Positions 17,749 to 26,655 of a stretch of DNA of 64,000 bases are shown here, piece after piece. Numbering within the stretch: the stretch's first letter is position 1; the number at the start of each line of letters is the position of its first letter. A program made the position numbers and the translations under genes. Under the pieces are notes generated by a model that did no database searches, was not told the DNA's origin, and saw only the letters and a program-made list of their open reading frames with translations. Source of the DNA: Candidatus Izemoplasma sp. (GTDB lineage: Bacteria; Bacillota_I; Bacilli_A; Izemoplasmatales; Izemoplasmataceae). The stretch is taken from NCBI GenBank assembly GCA_018402725.1, contig JAGYII010000006.1, positions 1 through 64,000 of the forward strand, in the 5' to 3' direction.

Positions 17749-19223
17749 GAAGAGTTATCTGGCTCCAACCGTTTCACCTTCATTTAAATCCCGCTTTTTA
17801 TCAGACGCTGACTCCCCATGATGAGATTATTTTTACCGAATCTGATGATTGGATGAAGACCTTCAAATATCATAAAAAAAGACTCGTCATGTTGGTATCG
17901 GCTCAGCGTCATTTCGCCGCCAATTTGAAAGAAGCTGGGTTTAAAGTAACCACGTATTTTGGGCCTTTTAAAGACGCCATAGCACCCTATCAAGACGTTC
18001 AGTTTGTTACCTTTGAAATTACCGATAAAGGTCTAAATCAAAAGGTCTTGGAGGCTTTTAAAGCCGCCCAGCTTCCCTTTGAGGTTCGGCCAACTCCATC
18101 GTTTTTATTAAACCAAGATGACCTCTTTAGCTTTTTAAAGCGTCCCTTTAAGATGGATGGCTTTTACCGTCTCATTCGTCATCATTTCAAGATTTTGATG
18201 GACGGTGGTAAACCCGTCGGGGGGCAATATAGTTTTGATGCGTTGAACCGTCAAAAACTTCCAAAAGGGGTCACTATCGAACCACCCCTTCACTTTACGC
18301 CTGATGCCTTGACCCTCAAGACGATGGCAGACATCGAAGCTTTGAAAGACCACCCAGGTTCTGTCGATGGTTTTAATGCCCCAGTGACCCATCAAGAGGC
18401 GGAAGCCCTTTTTGACCACTTCTTAAAAAACCGACTTAATACCTTTGGGCCGTATCAAGATGCCCTCGTGTCTCAAAACCATGAAGTCTCTCACTCGATG
18501 ATTTCACAAGCTTTGAATACGGGCTTACTAGATCCGCTTCAGGTCATTCAAAAAGCGGAAGCCATGCTTAAAGAAAACGTCTCCCTTGCGAGTGTTGAGG
18601 GATTCATTCGCCAAATCATCTGGCGCGAATACATTAGAGGGATTTATCTCTCGATGGAAGATGATTATGACCAGTCGAATTATTTTGATCATCAAAAGCC
18701 ACTTCCCCATTATTACTGGGATGCAGATACGAAGATGGCGTGTGTCAAAGACAGTGTGACCGGCGTCATCAATGATGCCTACGCCCATCACATAGAGCGA
18801 CTGATGGTCCTTGGCAACTTCGCCAACTTAGCGGGGGTAAATCCTAAAGAAGTAAATGATTGGTTCAATATCATGTTTATTGATTCACACGACTGGGTGG
18901 TGACGCCAAATGTGATCGGGATGGCCCTCTTTGCAGATGGGGGTCAAATGGCCACCAAGCCCTATATTTCTTCAGGGGCTTACATCCATAAAATGGGTGA
19001 CCACTGTGAAAATTGTTATTACGATGTGAAACAAAAAACCGGGGAAAGAGCCTGTCCGTTTAATGCCTTATACTGGGATTATATTGATCGCCATCAAGAC
19101 AAATTAGCAACCAATCCACGGATGGGAATCCCGTTAAGCACCCTAAATAAAATGAATACAGATAATAAAGATGCGTTACTCACTCAAGCTAAAATTTGGC
19201 TTTCTAACTTAGAAAAGCTGTAG
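17745..19223 (+). CDS. Iron-sulfur bacterial (6-4) photolyase (FeS-BCP/PhrB class)
   Basis: 492 residues. Cys333, Cys421, Cys424 and Cys437 have spacing 88-3-13, the same as the four cluster ligands of Agrobacterium PhrB (350/438/441/454). The core GVNPKEVNDWFNIMFIDSHD and TKPYISSGAYIHKMGDHCEN are hallmarks of this class. It should bind FAD, a lumazine-type antenna and a [4Fe-4S] cluster, and repair (6-4) photoproducts. With the preceding CRY-DASH it covers both major UV lesions. Start ATG at 17745 overlaps the previous stop. Confidence 0.92.
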   Translation: MRRVIWLQPFHLHLNPAFYQTLTPHDEIIFTESDDWMKTFKYHKKRLVMLVSAQRHFAANLKEAGFKVTTYFGPFKDAIAPYQDVQFVTFEITDKGLNQKVLEAFKAAQLPFEVRPTPSFLLNQDDLFSFLKRPFKMDGFYRLIRHHFKILMDGGKPVGGQYSFDALNRQKLPKGVTIEPPLHFTPDALTLKTMADIEALKDHPGSVDGFNAPVTHQEAEALFDHFLKNRLNTFGPYQDALVSQNHEVSHSMISQALNTGLLDPLQVIQKAEAMLKENVSLASVEGFIRQIIWREYIRGIYLSMEDDYDQSNYFDHQKPLPHYYWDADTKMACVKDSVTGVINDAYAHHIERLMVLGNFANLAGVNPKEVNDWFNIMFIDSHDWVVTPNVIGMALFADGGQMATKPYISSGAYIHKMGDHCENCYYDVKQKTGERACPFNALYWDYIDRHQDKLATNPRMGIPLSTLNKMNTDNKDALLTQAKIWLSNLEKL

Positions 19224-19231
19224 GAGGGTTT

Positions 19232-20656
19232 ATGCCTTATTTGTTGATTATTATTGCCTTATTATTACTTACTTTAATCAAGCCTTTAAGACCGGCTAAA
19301 ATCATTCCAAAGACGCTTGTTGAAGCCCATGATATCGAGGCTCAGCACGCGGTTGAAAGTCTTCAAAAAGCCCTCCATTTTCCGACGGTGTCTTATGAAG
19401 ATAGTTCCCTTGAAAACGACCAAGTCTTTACGGATTTTCAAGCATTTTTAATTGAGCGATATCCTTTTATTAAAGAAAAAGGCTCGGTTGAAATTGTCGA
19501 TAACCGGGGCATTTTAATCACGCTTAAAGGGAAAGACGATCGACGCCCAGCCGTTCTCATGAGTCATTATGATGTGGTCCCCGTGAATGGGACCTGGAAA
19601 CACGATCCCTTTTCAGGCGACCTCATCGACGACCGGATTTATGGACGCGGTGCGTTAGATACTAAAGGCACCCTCATCAGTATCTGTGAAGCTCTGCATC
19701 ACTATTTCAAAACGCACGATCAACTCGAAAAAAGTGTATATCTCGCTTTTGGAGGCGATGAAGAAGTACGGGGTGCTTCAGCGATTAAAATGCGCGACAT
19801 GATTCATCAAAGACACCCTGAACTCGACTTTGTCTTAGATGAAGGGGGCGCGGTGACGTCTGATGTCTTCAAAGGAATTCAGGCGCCGATTGCTTTAGTC
19901 GGACTCGGTGAAAAAGGGTTTATGTCCGTGACCTTGACAGTCCATGATAAAGGCGGCCATGCGTCGATGCCAGCCAGAGAAACGGCAATTACGCACTTGG
20001 CTAAAGCCGTCCGAGTCCTCAATAAAAATAAACAATTCAAAGCCCAAGTGACGCCGGTAGTCAAAGCCTTATTTGAGGGTCTTTATCCGTATTCTAATGA
20101 CTTTAAAATGCGGTATTTCTTTCATAACTACTTCTTCTTCAAACCCTTTATTAAGCGTCATATCTTAAAAACAGGGGGGACGCTTTCAGCAATGATGCGA
20201 ACCACTCAAGCCTTTACGATGATGGCAGGCTCTGAAGCGATCAATGTCTTACCCACTCAATCCAGTGTGGGGATTAATTACCGACTGATCACCGGTGAGT
20301 CTTCTTCAGAAGTCCTAGAAAAAATTCAAAAGGCTTTAAAAAAACTGCCTGTTGAAGTCACTTGTGGATTTAAAACCGAAGCGACATCGATCTCTTCTTT
20401 AGAGGGGCCTTATCCATTTCTTCAAAAGCTTATTGAAAAAACGTGGGGAGAGATATTGACGGTGCCTTACTTAATGGTTGCCGCTACTGATGGCCGGCAT
20501 TATCATCAAATCTCTAATCATGTCTACCGGTTTTCGGCTCAGAAAATGGGACCGCTTGAACTATCGATGATCCACAGTGTGGATGAATCGATATTAAGAA
20601 CCCATTATCTAGAATGTGTCCAGTTTTACTGCCATTTAGTAGAGCTTCATTCTTAA
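19232..20656 (+). CDS. M20-family metallopeptidase with N-terminal membrane anchor
   Basis: 474 residues. A 16-residue hydrophobic N-terminus probably anchors it. The M20 two-zinc site is present: MSHYDVVPVNG (His, catalytic Asp), GRGALDTKG (bridging Asp), GGDEEVRGA (catalytic Glu-Glu), DEGGA, and a late His in ILRTHYLECVQF. It is close to the carboxypeptidase S / PM20D1 branch in length and motifs, which acts on peptides or N-acyl amino acids. It starts 8 bp after the photolyase stop (GGAGGG site), so it may share that transcript. Confidence 0.85.
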   Translation: MPYLLIIIALLLLTLIKPLRPAKIIPKTLVEAHDIEAQHAVESLQKALHFPTVSYEDSSLENDQVFTDFQAFLIERYPFIKEKGSVEIVDNRGILITLKGKDDRRPAVLMSHYDVVPVNGTWKHDPFSGDLIDDRIYGRGALDTKGTLISICEALHHYFKTHDQLEKSVYLAFGGDEEVRGASAIKMRDMIHQRHPELDFVLDEGGAVTSDVFKGIQAPIALVGLGEKGFMSVTLTVHDKGGHASMPARETAITHLAKAVRVLNKNKQFKAQVTPVVKALFEGLYPYSNDFKMRYFFHNYFFFKPFIKRHILKTGGTLSAMMRTTQAFTMMAGSEAINVLPTQSSVGINYRLITGESSSEVLEKIQKALKKLPVEVTCGFKTEATSISSLEGPYPFLQKLIEKTWGEILTVPYLMVAATDGRHYHQISNHVYRFSAQKMGPLELSMIHSVDESILRTHYLECVQFYCHLVELHS

Positions 20657-20667
20657 CATAAATTTAC

Positions 20668-20696
20668 TTGAGTCCGCCTATTTATAAATTTATAAT
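20668..20696 (+). promoter_or_regulatory. Promoter of the ppx-ppk operon
   Basis: TTGAGT (20668-20673), 17-base spacer, TATAAT (20691-20696), followed by GAGGAG and the ppx ATG. Confidence 0.65.
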
Positions 20697-20713
20697 CACC
20701 CTGAGGAGACTGT

Positions 20714-21640
20714 ATGTACGCCATTATTGATTTAGGTTCTAACACCGTCCGGATGAACATTTATAAAGTCACTAAGAAAACCCTTAAATTAAAAAGTTCG
20801 TTTAAAGAAACGATTAGTTTAGCCGCTTACTTAGACCACGATGTTTTATCCGATGAAGGATTAAATAAGGCCATTACTACGGTCAATAAATTCTTAAAAC
20901 AACTCAAAGATTCTCGAATTAAAAAAATCTATTTAATTGCGACCGCCACCTTGCGTAAAGCGAAAAATAATGACCTTTTTTTTAAAGCTTTAAAAGTTCA
21001 GAAAAATCTTTCTATTCATTTGTTAAGTGGCCGTGAGGAAGCGGAATATGATTTTCATGCGGTCTTCTTAGATGCCCCCGATCAAAATGGAATTGTGGTG
21101 GATATTGGTGGGGGCTCCACTGAAATCGTTACCTATGAGAACGGGAAAATATTATCAGCCGATGCCCTCTCAATTGGATCATTATCGGCCTATATGGACC
21201 ACGTTAAGAAGCTCATCCCAGGTCCAAAAGAACGAAGAAGAATCAAACGTAAAGTGACGAGAGAACTCCAGCACGCTCAGTTCATCATCCCACCAGGACC
21301 TCTAACGATTCACGGGGTGGGAGGCACGTTAAGAGCGGCCCGTAAATTATTAGATATCAAGGCCGATCCCTATCATCCTAACGTGATGTCTTTAGAAGCG
21401 GTTAAACCACTTATTGAACTTTTAACTTCGAAAGAAAAGTCCGCTTACTTAAAAATCATTCGGACCGTGCCGGAACGGATTCATACGATTAGTACTGGCT
21501 TAGTGATTTTAGAAGCGATTCAAGAATTCTTCGAAGTCCATTCGATGAAAGTATTCACCCAAGGGGTGAGAGAAGGATTTATGGTTAAAAACTTAGAAAA
21601 GGATTTCCCTGAGTTAAGACCTCTCCAATTAAAATTATGA
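20714..21640 (+). CDS. ppx: Exopolyphosphatase (Ppx/GppA family)
   Basis: 308 residues of the actin-like ASKHA fold: phosphate-1 loop IDLGSNTVRMNIY, phosphate-2 loop VVDIGGGSTEIVTYE, and IHGVGGTLRAA. It removes terminal phosphate from polyphosphate or pppGpp. The HD domain of long Ppx forms is absent, as in short bacterial homologs. It overlaps ppk by 4 bp, which supports polyphosphate as substrate. Confidence 0.88.
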   Translation: MYAIIDLGSNTVRMNIYKVTKKTLKLKSSFKETISLAAYLDHDVLSDEGLNKAITTVNKFLKQLKDSRIKKIYLIATATLRKAKNNDLFFKALKVQKNLSIHLLSGREEAEYDFHAVFLDAPDQNGIVVDIGGGSTEIVTYENGKILSADALSIGSLSAYMDHVKKLIPGPKERRRIKRKVTRELQHAQFIIPPGPLTIHGVGGTLRAARKLLDIKADPYHPNVMSLEAVKPLIELLTSKEKSAYLKIIRTVPERIHTISTGLVILEAIQEFFEVHSMKVFTQGVREGFMVKNLEKDFPELRPLQLKL

Positions 21641-23622
21641 ATGTGACGCAAAATCGCGACATATCTTGGCTTAAATTTAATAAGCGTGTTCTCAATGAAT
21701 CGTCTCGGGACCTCCACCCGCTTCTTGAGCGTGCGCTTTTTTTAAAGATTGCATCGAATAACTTAAAAGAGTTCTCGATGATCCGGATTGCCTCGTTACG
21801 CTCACTTTCCAATGTCGACCCCAATCACATCGACGCCTATTCTCAAAAGCCCTTAAAAGATATCATCAAGACTTTAAATCACGAGATTAATCTTCAAAGA
21901 GAAGCCATCTTAATGAGTGGCAAAACACTCCTCAAAGCCCTTGCTTTAGAGAAGATTGAATTTGTCACCTTAGAACGCCTTAATGCTGAAGAGCAAAAAA
22001 ACCTGATTCATTCCTTTAAAGAACAGTTTTTGAGCCTTTCCTATCAAACTAGAATTTCATTATCAGAATTTTTATTGGTGGTCAAAAGCAATCATCTTTA
22101 TCGGCTTTTGAAATCTAAAAAAAATCACTTCTATCATTTGAATTTTATGCAAGAACCGCCATATGCCATCGCGATTGATGAAAAAAGATTTGTTAGAACT
22201 GAGAATATTCTTCATGCGATTTACGAAGAGAAAAAGGTCCACTACTTCTCGGCGAATTTTATCCGAGATGCTGATTTAAATTTTGATACCTTTGATGATG
22301 ATGAACTCCCTAAGAAGTTAAAAACACTTCTTTCTAGCCGGGACCAACAAAGCTTAAACCGGGTTCATTTAAAAACACCGGATTTAAAAGAAATAAAACC
22401 CTTCTTCTTAAAAGAAACCAACCTAACTGGTAAAGAAATTCTCGGTTCTACCGATTTTGAATCGTGGGAATATTTGTATGGTTTCTTAAACCAAATTATT
22501 GATAAAGACCATCCTACTTTACGTTATGCATCTCATCTTCCAGCTTTTCCTTTAGGCTTAGACGCTCAAAAATCACTGATTAAACAAATTCAAAAAAGTG
22601 ATCAATTGTGGCACTATCCGTATGATGCCTTTGCGACCTTTGAACGACTCTTACACGAAGCGGCCTATCATCCGGATGTCAAAGAACTTTTTATTACCGT
22701 CTACCGGATCGCCCAAAACTCTAAAATTGTTGAAGCCTTAAAACTCGCCCGTAAAAACAAGAAGAAAGTTACGGTGATTTTAGAATTAAGAGCGCGTTTT
22801 GATGAAGCCAATAATTTATTTTATGCCGATGAATTAAAAGCCGCTGGCTGTGACGTATTCTTTGGTCCTAAGAAAACAAAAATTCATGCGAAGATTTTCG
22901 TCATGACCTTAAAAAATAATCACTATATTACCCAAATTGGATCAGGGAATTACCACGAAGTCACCGCCCTTAAATATACGGACTTTGCTTATTTAACTGC
23001 GAACCCTGAAATTGGCTTAGAAGCCTATCACTTCTTCCAAAGCTTAATCCAGAAAAAAGAAGTTCCCACTTTTAAGCACCTTTTAGTCGGGCCTCACCAC
23101 CTTAAAGAAGCACTCATTAAGGCGATTGAAGGAGAAACAAAGAAAAAAGAGGAGGGCTATATTGGCTTTAAAATCAACGCCTTAACTGATAAGGACATTA
23201 TTGAAAAGCTGATTAAAGCCTCCCAAGAAGGCGTTGAAATCGAAACGATTATTCGCTCCATTCACTGTCTTCTTCCAGGGGTGAAAGGCTACACTGAGAC
23301 CCTTAAAATCCATTCTTTAGTTGGGCGCTTTTTAGAACATTCAAGGGTCTATGTGTTTGGAAAAAAAGACCCTAAAATTCTGATTGGGTCTTCTGATTTA
23401 ATGAGCCGTAATCTTCAACGTCGTCATGAAATATTATGTCCCGTTGAAGATGAAAGCATAAAAAAACGTCTCTTAAAACTCTTTAAACTCTCCTTTAAAG
23501 ATAATGTCTATAGTGCTCGTCTTAATGACAAGGGCCAACATATCATGAAAAACGATAGTTTACCTTTTAGTGTGCATGAGACTTTACTCGATGCTTCGAA
23601 AAAAGGAAAAGATTATCTATAA
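21637..23622 (+). CDS. ppk: Polyphosphate kinase 1
   Basis: 661 residues, slightly short of the usual 690. The N-terminal domain begins NRDISWLKFNKRVLNES. The catalytic core has KKKVTVILELRARFDEANN, the phospho-accepting His in TKIHAKIF, SGNYHEVTALKYTDFAYLT and the C-terminal RRHEILCPVED. It makes polyphosphate reversibly from ATP at the membrane or in the cytosol. Paired with ppx it allows phosphate storage and turnover. Confidence 0.93.
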   Translation: MNVTQNRDISWLKFNKRVLNESSRDLHPLLERALFLKIASNNLKEFSMIRIASLRSLSNVDPNHIDAYSQKPLKDIIKTLNHEINLQREAILMSGKTLLKALALEKIEFVTLERLNAEEQKNLIHSFKEQFLSLSYQTRISLSEFLLVVKSNHLYRLLKSKKNHFYHLNFMQEPPYAIAIDEKRFVRTENILHAIYEEKKVHYFSANFIRDADLNFDTFDDDELPKKLKTLLSSRDQQSLNRVHLKTPDLKEIKPFFLKETNLTGKEILGSTDFESWEYLYGFLNQIIDKDHPTLRYASHLPAFPLGLDAQKSLIKQIQKSDQLWHYPYDAFATFERLLHEAAYHPDVKELFITVYRIAQNSKIVEALKLARKNKKKVTVILELRARFDEANNLFYADELKAAGCDVFFGPKKTKIHAKIFVMTLKNNHYITQIGSGNYHEVTALKYTDFAYLTANPEIGLEAYHFFQSLIQKKEVPTFKHLLVGPHHLKEALIKAIEGETKKKEEGYIGFKINALTDKDIIEKLIKASQEGVEIETIIRSIHCLLPGVKGYTETLKIHSLVGRFLEHSRVYVFGKKDPKILIGSSDLMSRNLQRRHEILCPVEDESIKKRLLKLFKLSFKDNVYSARLNDKGQHIMKNDSLPFSVHETLLDASKKGKDYL

Positions 23623-23650
23623 AAAACACCTCATTTTGAGGTGTTTTATT
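23621..23650. terminator. Bidirectional terminator between ppk and the FAS1 lipoprotein
   Basis: Stem AAAACACCTCA/TGAGGTGTTTT with A and T flanks, between convergent genes. Confidence 0.9.
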
Positions 23651-24814
23651 TTATTCAGGGGTATTTAAGATGACCGTTCCGATCGTATGAAGCGTCGCAA
23701 TAGCGGCGGTGGTATCTGAGCTTTCAATGAGAATCCCATTGACATAGACTTGGTTGTCTTCAACCGTAATCAATAATTCTTCACCCGAAAGACTAATTAA
23801 AGTGAGTGGTGCGCCGATCAGGAGTTGATCAAAGGAGACCGTTTCTTGAACAATATGATTCAGCAGGATATCCGTTAATGCAGGATCTTGAATCAATTCA
23901 GCAAGCGTCACCCCTTGCGCTTCTGCGTAGGCTTCAAAGGCGGCTTGATTGGGCGCAAAGATGGTAAAGCCTGTGCCTAGAAGTTGGGTGATGTTAATAT
24001 CGGTCCCGCCGAGTAAGTCTGCAAAGAGATTCAAGGCTTGATCATTTAACACGGATTGGAGGTCCCCCGCAAATGTATTGGGCGGGAGTAAGACCCCATC
24101 AATCCGGTGAATGGTTTGATCGAGATTAGGTTCAGAGGCTCTGATAATCCGGTTGATAACGTTAACGGTGATAAACTCTCCATCAAAGTTTAAGGTCAGC
24201 GGAGTGCCTTCTAAGGTTAACAGTGTATTTGGGCTTACGCTTAATAAATCTTGGGCCGAATAGGTACCTTCTAGAATATGATAAGAAACAACCGCATCTA
24301 AGGTATCACTTTCTAAAAGTTCTTCAAAGGTGAGATCTAAAAAATCTAAAAGAGTTTCAAAGGCTAAATTGGTCGGAGCAAACAAGGTAAAAGTGGCTAA
24401 TTGACTGACATCGATCTGACTGGCCATCATGGCTTGGTAAAATAAACTAAACTCCGGGGTTTTCTCTAAGGTTTCAAGCCAATCGACTCGGGTCAACTCA
24501 ATCGTCACAGATGGTCTTAGATTATTGGGATTTTCGATGTCTGAGATTAAAAACCGTCCCCGAATGGTTTGTGTCCCAATTCGCGTCGGATCAAATTGGT
24601 CACGGGCGGCGTCCCACGTCACAGGAAGTGAAACGACATCCCCATTGGTCAAGGTGACTTCAACGAAATCAGGAAATTCAAAGGCACTGACAGGGCTAAA
24701 ACGTGGGGCGGTGACGAGGTTAAGTTCGGTGGCCGTTTCAATGACTTTTTCCGTGGTTGAGCACCCGTAAAGGGTACTAATAATAATTAAGATTGCAAAA
24801 CTGATTTTTTTCAT
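23651..24814 (-). CDS. Lipoprotein with two fasciclin (FAS1) domains
   Basis: 387 residues. Lipobox YGC near residue 18. A short Ig-like segment (about 35-115) comes first, then two FAS1 domains (about 115-245 and 250-387). Each has the H1 box (FTLFAPTNLAFE; FTIFAPNQAAFE), and at least the first has a clear H2-type end (HRIDGVLLPP). FAS1 proteins act in cell adhesion or matrix contact outside the cell. It is monocistronic and convergent with ppk. I see no catalytic motif. Confidence 0.85.
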   Translation of the reverse strand: MKKISFAILIIISTLYGCSTTEKVIETATELNLVTAPRFSPVSAFEFPDFVEVTLTNGDVVSLPVTWDAARDQFDPTRIGTQTIRGRFLISDIENPNNLRPSVTIELTRVDWLETLEKTPEFSLFYQAMMASQIDVSQLATFTLFAPTNLAFETLLDFLDLTFEELLESDTLDAVVSYHILEGTYSAQDLLSVSPNTLLTLEGTPLTLNFDGEFITVNVINRIIRASEPNLDQTIHRIDGVLLPPNTFAGDLQSVLNDQALNLFADLLGGTDINITQLLGTGFTIFAPNQAAFEAYAEAQGVTLAELIQDPALTDILLNHIVQETVSFDQLLIGAPLTLISLSGEELLITVEDNQVYVNGILIESSDTTAAIATLHTIGTVILNTPE

Positions 24815-24871
24815 GGGGGTACCTCAACTTGATTATACGTTTTAAATGACTACGATTCAACGGGGTTGCGT

Positions 24872-24877
24872 TATAAT
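24872..24877 (+). promoter_or_regulatory. -10 element of the HAD phosphatase gene
   Basis: TATAAT about 40 bp upstream of the GTG start. No good -35 at 16-18 bp. Confidence 0.35.
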
Positions 24878-24914
24878 ATATAACATGGGTAAAGAGATAG
24901 ATTTGGAGGCACGT

Positions 24915-25541
24915 GTGTACAAGCTAATTATCTTTGATTTTGATGGGACCATTGGCGATACTGGTAAAGTATCTTTAGAAATCTATGAAACGATTTCAAA
25001 ACGTCATGGCTTTCAAGTTCTTAGCCCTGAAGAGATTGAATTTTTCAGAACGCTTCCGATTAAAACCCGGATGAAAAAAATGGATATTCCCTTAAGACAT
25101 ATTCCTAAACTGACTCGCCAATCGTGGAATTTGATGGCTGAAAAAATCCCTTACACAAGACCTTTTGACGGGATTGAAGCGATTTTGAAAGCGATTCAAG
25201 ATAAAGGGATTCCCCTCATTATCGTTTCTTCGAATGCGACCCAAAATGTCACCGCTTTTTTAAAAAACAATCACTTTGATTTTTTTAATAAAGTCTTCGG
25301 TGGCGCTAAACTTTTTGGAAAAGAAAAAACGCTTAAAAAAATCATTAAGCGTCATAAACTATCTCCTAAAGAAGCTTTATATGTGGGAGATGAACTCAGA
25401 GATATTGTATCGTGTCAGTCCATCGGATTACCGATTGCGGCGGTCACGTGGGGCTTTGATAAACGAAGTCTTCTTAAATCCGCTGAACCCGATTATCTCG
25501 TCGACACGCCCTCTGAACTTAAGTCCATCATTGGCCTTTAA
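24915..25541 (+). CDS. HAD-superfamily phosphatase (Gph/PpaX-like)
   Basis: 208 residues from the GTG at 24915, with GGAGG five bases ahead; an ATG at 24885 upstream has no site. Motif I DFDGTIGDT (nucleophile and acid Asp), motif II IVSSNA, motif III Lys and motif IV YVGDELRDI are intact. A small helical cap lies between I and II. Members of this branch hydrolyse phosphoglycolate, pyrophosphate or sugar phosphates; the substrate cannot be told here. The 3' end overlaps the convergent kinase gene by 14 bp. Confidence 0.85.
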   Translation: MYKLIIFDFDGTIGDTGKVSLEIYETISKRHGFQVLSPEEIEFFRTLPIKTRMKKMDIPLRHIPKLTRQSWNLMAEKIPYTRPFDGIEAILKAIQDKGIPLIIVSSNATQNVTAFLKNNHFDFFNKVFGGAKLFGKEKTLKKIIKRHKLSPKEALYVGDELRDIVSCQSIGLPIAAVTWGFDKRSLLKSAEPDYLVDTPSELKSIIGL

Positions 25542-26415
25542 ATTGCATTAAAGCAGTCATCGCCCCTTTTAAAGTGGTGGAGAGGGCTGCTTTTTTATTT
25601 GCGTCTTGAAGATGGTGTTCTAGATTTAAAGGGTCTTTTAAAATGCCGTGCAAGTAGGCGCCCATAAAGGCATCCCCGGCCCCCGTCGTATCAACAACCT
25701 CGACTGGAATCCCGGATGCATGAATCACTGTGTCTTTCAAATAAAGGGTGGCGCCTTTTGAGCCTCGAGTGATGATGACTTGAGCCGTTTCTTTAAGTTT
25801 AAATATTTCAAAAGGCGACTGATTTAAATCGGGGGTAAAGTATTGGTAGTCTTCTTCACTTAATTTTATGAGATCCAAATCGGGAGTCAACGAGATCAGG
25901 CGATTTCTGAGTTTCACCATGTCAGGCGTGAGGTGAGGTCTGATGTTAAAATCTAAGGCTAAGAAGATTTTTCTCTTCTTCGCTTTTTTAAATAGTTTTT
26001 TCTGAAATTTAAAGGCTTTCTTGTGCGTGCAAATGACCCCACTTCCGACCAAGCAAGTCACGTCATTTAAGGCGTCTAAATTAAAGTGTTTTGGATATGT
26101 GTTGAGGGGTTCGTTAAAATGATAAAAATAAAAAGAAGGATGTCCGTCATGACTTTCAACCAGAGCAAACGGGGTATGGACTTCCGCATCTTGAATCACA
26201 TAGTCAGTCTTTAACCCGAAGGATTTTAAGACGTTAATTAAGGTTTCACCTTTTGAATCTTTCCCCAATACCGTAAAAAAACGCACTTTTTCTTTAAGCG
26301 CATGAAGCATGACCGCCACATTCGCCGGGGCTCCGCCTGGATAGGCTTTAAAAGCACTCGTGTCGTGGGAGTCTTGAAAGATATCTAATAAGGTTTCACC
26401 AATGACTAAAATCAT
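25528..26415 (-). CDS. PfkB-family sugar kinase (fructokinase-like)
   Basis: 295 residues. N-terminal IGETLLDIFQD and GGAPANVAVML, and the C-terminal ATP/catalytic motif DTTGAGDAFMGAYLHG, place it in the ribokinase/PfkB family. Overall it is nearest to fructokinases or 2-keto-3-deoxygluconate kinases. It stands alone with no transporter next to it, so the substrate is open. It is cytosolic and probably feeds glycolysis. Confidence 0.85.
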   Translation of the reverse strand: MILVIGETLLDIFQDSHDTSAFKAYPGGAPANVAVMLHALKEKVRFFTVLGKDSKGETLINVLKSFGLKTDYVIQDAEVHTPFALVESHDGHPSFYFYHFNEPLNTYPKHFNLDALNDVTCLVGSGVICTHKKAFKFQKKLFKKAKKRKIFLALDFNIRPHLTPDMVKLRNRLISLTPDLDLIKLSEEDYQYFTPDLNQSPFEIFKLKETAQVIITRGSKGATLYLKDTVIHASGIPVEVVDTTGAGDAFMGAYLHGILKDPLNLEHHLQDANKKAALSTTLKGAMTALMQFKGQ

Positions 26416-26468
26416 AATTATTCCTCTTCTTTAGACTATCAAAAGCAAATAAAAAAAGCCACATAAAG

Positions 26469-26544
26469 TGGCGTTCCGGGAGGGATTTGAACCCCCGACC
26501 TACAGCTTCGGAAACTGTTGCTCTCTCCCCTGAGCTACCGGAAC
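26469..26544 (-). tRNA. tRNA-Arg(CCG)
   Basis: A 76-nt cloverleaf: acceptor GTTCCGG/CCGGAAC, D arm GCTC/GAGC, anticodon stem ACAGT/GCTGT with loop TTCCGAA (anticodon CCG, codon CGG), and T loop TTCAAAT. The 3' CCA is encoded (26471-26469). Confidence 0.95.
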
Positions 26545-26557
26545 TAGTGCGGCTTTA

Positions 26558-26585
26558 ATTATACCGCATTTAAAGGTTAATTCAA
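26558..26585 (-). promoter_or_regulatory. Promoter of tRNA-Arg
   Basis: On the minus strand TTGAAT (26585-26580), 16-base spacer, TATAAT (26563-26558), about 14 bp before the tRNA. Confidence 0.7.
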
Positions 26586-26655
26586 GGCTCTAGTTTTTAG
26601 AGCATTAAAGAGGTTTAATTAAGGATTTAACCCTATACTATATATGAGGTAAAAA

